From Lachnospiraceae bacterium (lineage in GTDB: Bacteria > Bacillota > Clostridia > Lachnospirales > Lachnospiraceae), in assembly GCA_017958465.1 (NCBI GenBank), contig JAGDCQ010000239.1:1-14315 (forward strand): a stretch of 14,315 bases of DNA. The letters run 5' to 3'. A model generated the notes under the pieces. The model was given only the letters and a program-made list of their open reading frames with translations, searched no databases and had not been told where the DNA came from. Positions within the stretch are counted from its first letter, which is position 1. Each line of letters opens with the position of its first letter. The translations under genes and the position numbers were made by a program. This document shows positions 13,486 to 14,315 of the stretch, in pieces.

Positions 13486-13514
13486 TTAACAGGGAAAACC
13501 CTTGTTCATATAAT
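13486..13514 (+). promoter_or_regulatory. Promoter of the 113-residue ORF
   Basis: TTAACA (13486-13491), 17-base spacer, TATAAT (13509-13514). Start of transcription near 13521, about 35 bases before the ATG at 13556. Confidence 0.65.
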
Positions 13515-13538
13515 ACCCGAAAAAGGCAGAAAAGTAAA
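13510..13538 (-). promoter_or_regulatory. Candidate divergent promoter of desulfoferrodoxin
   Basis: On the minus strand TTTACT (13538-13533), 17 bases, TATTAT (13515-13510). The -10 box uses the same bases as the plus-strand TATAAT. The -35 match is only 4 of 6, so this is tentative. Confidence 0.35.
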
Positions 13539-13555
13539 GGAGAGAAGGAATCAGT

Positions 13556-13897
13556 ATGGCAACTATTAATGTTTATGAACAGTATTTTGAGGCAAAGTGC
13601 ACGGCGAACGGAGTTAAGAGGCGGGGAGCTAAGGTGATGCTGATATCGGACTCCTGCGACGGGTGCATCAAATATGAGGCAGCGGTCAGCTTTTTCCCGC
13701 ATAAGACGGATGATGATTTCGCAGTATCGTATGACGCATATTATACGAAAGAACTCTACAACGCCAAGGGAAGGCGCTCGAAAAAACGCGAAAAAGAGCT
13801 GCTTGAAGGGTTGAAAAATGTAATAGACGGGCTCGCAGCGGAAACTTCAGGTAAAATATATTGGGAAAAGCCGCTTACGGAAGAACGCAGAGGATGA
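13556..13897 (+). CDS. Hypothetical protein, 113 residues, unrecognised
   Basis: No family recognised. The protein is soluble, without signal peptide or membrane segment. It has three cysteines, C15 and a C34-x2-C37 pair in ISDSCDGCIKYEA, which might bind a metal if joined by others, though nothing proves this. The first half looks beta-rich, and residues about 64-95 (ELYNAKGRRSKKREKELLEG onwards) are a strongly charged helix. The ATG is supported by GAAGGA six bases upstream and by a good promoter at 13486-13514, so it is probably a real gene. It is divergent from desulfoferrodoxin and sits just before the rRNA promoter. No terminator is obvious, but the hairpin element at 13899 follows its stop. 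Confidence 0.75.
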   Translation: MATINVYEQYFEAKCTANGVKRRGAKVMLISDSCDGCIKYEAAVSFFPHKTDDDFAVSYDAYYTKELYNAKGRRSKKREKELLEGLKNVIDGLAAETSGKIYWEKPLTEERRG

Positions 13898-13898
13898 A

Positions 13899-13919
13899 GC
13901 CGAAAACGGCGTAAATAGG
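13899..13919 (+). repeat. Short 3'-end element after the 113-residue ORF (family copy 5)
   Basis: Perfect mini-hairpin GCCG-AAAA-CGGC followed by GTAAATAGG; it begins one base after the TGA stop. It closely resembles the element after gyrB. It lacks a T-tract, so it is not a normal terminator. Confidence 0.45.
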
Positions 13920-13963
13920 CGCTTTGCGGGGGATGTAACACCTGTGATGACAAAGGAAACCCG

Positions 13964-14021
13964 AAAAATATCAAAAAAATTAAAAATTTCTGTTGACAAA
14001 CGCAGAGCAAGATGTTATTAT
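13964..14021 (+). promoter_or_regulatory. rRNA operon promoter with A-rich upstream element
   Basis: TTGACA (13993-13998), 17 bases, TATTAT (14016-14021). An overlapping TATAAT at 14019-14024 would need a 20-base spacer, so the first pairing is preferred. The 25-odd bases before the -35 box are almost pure A/T with A-tracts, as expected of an UP element that raises rRNA output. Transcription would start near 14028. Confidence 0.85.
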
Positions 14022-14280
14022 AATCGAGCTGACCGCAAAACGGAGCATTAAAAAAGCGGACAGCTCTTGTTTTTCTAAACAAGAAGAACCTTGATAATCA
14101 AATAATGAAACAACCTTGAAAATTCCAAAATTTCAGCTCGGAGAAATCCGGGCGCAGAGAAATCTGCAAGTTGAACGAACCAAAAGTGCAAAAACTTAAG
14201 GTTCCCTAAAAGACAGTAAACGGAAACATGACCACAAACAAGAGGTCAGCGTGTTCTGAATAGTGTCAAACTAACAAATT
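14022..14280 (+). other. Leader of the 16S rRNA precursor
   Basis: About 250 bases without an ORF. It is rich in small inverted repeats: GAGCTG-A-CCGC with GCGG-A-CAGCTC (14026-14066); TCTTGTTT with AAACAAGA (14065-14084); GAACC..AAGT with ACTT..GGTTC (14177-14204); TGACC with GGTCA (14229-14248). AACCTTGA occurs twice, at 14087 and 14112. TGTTCT at about 14252 resembles the start of a boxA antitermination site. These are expected to guide antitermination and precursor folding; individual roles are inferred. Confidence 0.6.
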
Positions 14281-14315
14281 TAAATTTGAGAGTTTGATCC
14301 TGGCTCAGGATGAAC
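14281..14315 (+). rRNA. 16S ribosomal RNA, first ~35 bases (runs off the right edge)
   Basis: The end of the window carries GAGAGTTTGATCCTGGCTCA (14288-14307), the universal 5' sequence of bacterial 16S rRNA, followed by GGATGAAC. The mature 5' end is placed about seven bases before GAGAGTTTG by comparison with B. subtilis; this is accurate only to a few bases. It is transcribed away from oriC. Confidence 0.95.

Noticed and set aside
14019..14024. TATAAT as the rRNA -10 box
   Set aside because: The spacer to TTGACA would be 20 bases; the overlapping TATTAT at 14016 gives 17.
1..14315. CRISPR arrays, insertion sequences, prophage or a defence island
   Set aside because: No regularly spaced repeats, transposase, integrase or terminal inverted repeats were seen; all recognised genes are core chromosomal ones in conserved order.

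Overview
This window is the replication-origin (oriC) neighbourhood of a low-to-mid GC, Gram-positive-type anaerobe. It is most likely a member of the class Clostridia, probably Lachnospiraceae-like. The basis is the gene order rpmH-rnpA-yidD-yidC (minus strand) and dnaA-dnaN-S4-recF-gyrB-gyrA (plus strand), the clostridial style of the proteins (RnpA with RHR in place of RNR, YidC with a very long TM2-TM3 loop, a split two-subunit class I fumarase), and a desulfoferrodoxin gene. The genus-level assignment is inference.

Left arm (1-1568, minus strand): a partial YidC insertase runs off the left edge, preceded by yidD, rnpA and rpmH. All four appear to read from one strong promoter at 1649-1677. 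A hairpin plus T-rich tract between rpmH and rnpA looks like a partial terminator that would keep L34 output above RnpA. Centre (1569-3510): a bipartite oriC like that of Bacillus subtilis, with one DnaA-box cluster upstream of dnaA and a second region between dnaA and dnaN. The second region ends in a DnaA box, three perfect DnaA-trios (CTA x3 on the plus strand) and an AT-only unwinding stretch that abuts the dnaN ribosome-binding site.

Right arm (3511-11943, plus strand): dnaN, a small S4 RNA-binding protein, recF, gyrB and gyrA are packed tightly with no terminator visible. The two fumarase subunits follow gyrA at gaps of a few tens of bases, so a replication/topology operon appears to run on into a TCA-branch enzyme. 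A promoter-driven tRNA-Ser(GCT) with a +1 hairpin and its own terminator follows, then an unrecognised lipoprotein gene. Next come a strong two-way terminator, a divergent pair (desulfoferrodoxin on minus, an unknown 113-residue protein on plus), and the promoter, leader and first bases of a 16S rRNA gene at the right edge. Nearly all genes point away from oriC, co-directional with replication; desulfoferrodoxin is the exception.

No new multi-gene system is visible; the coding content is core chromosome. The observations most worth following are the clear DnaA-trio/unwinding region, a short related element found just after several stop codons (gyrB, gyrA, both fumarase genes and the 113-residue ORF), the glycine at the second quinolone-determining position of GyrA, and two small genes that were not recognised.
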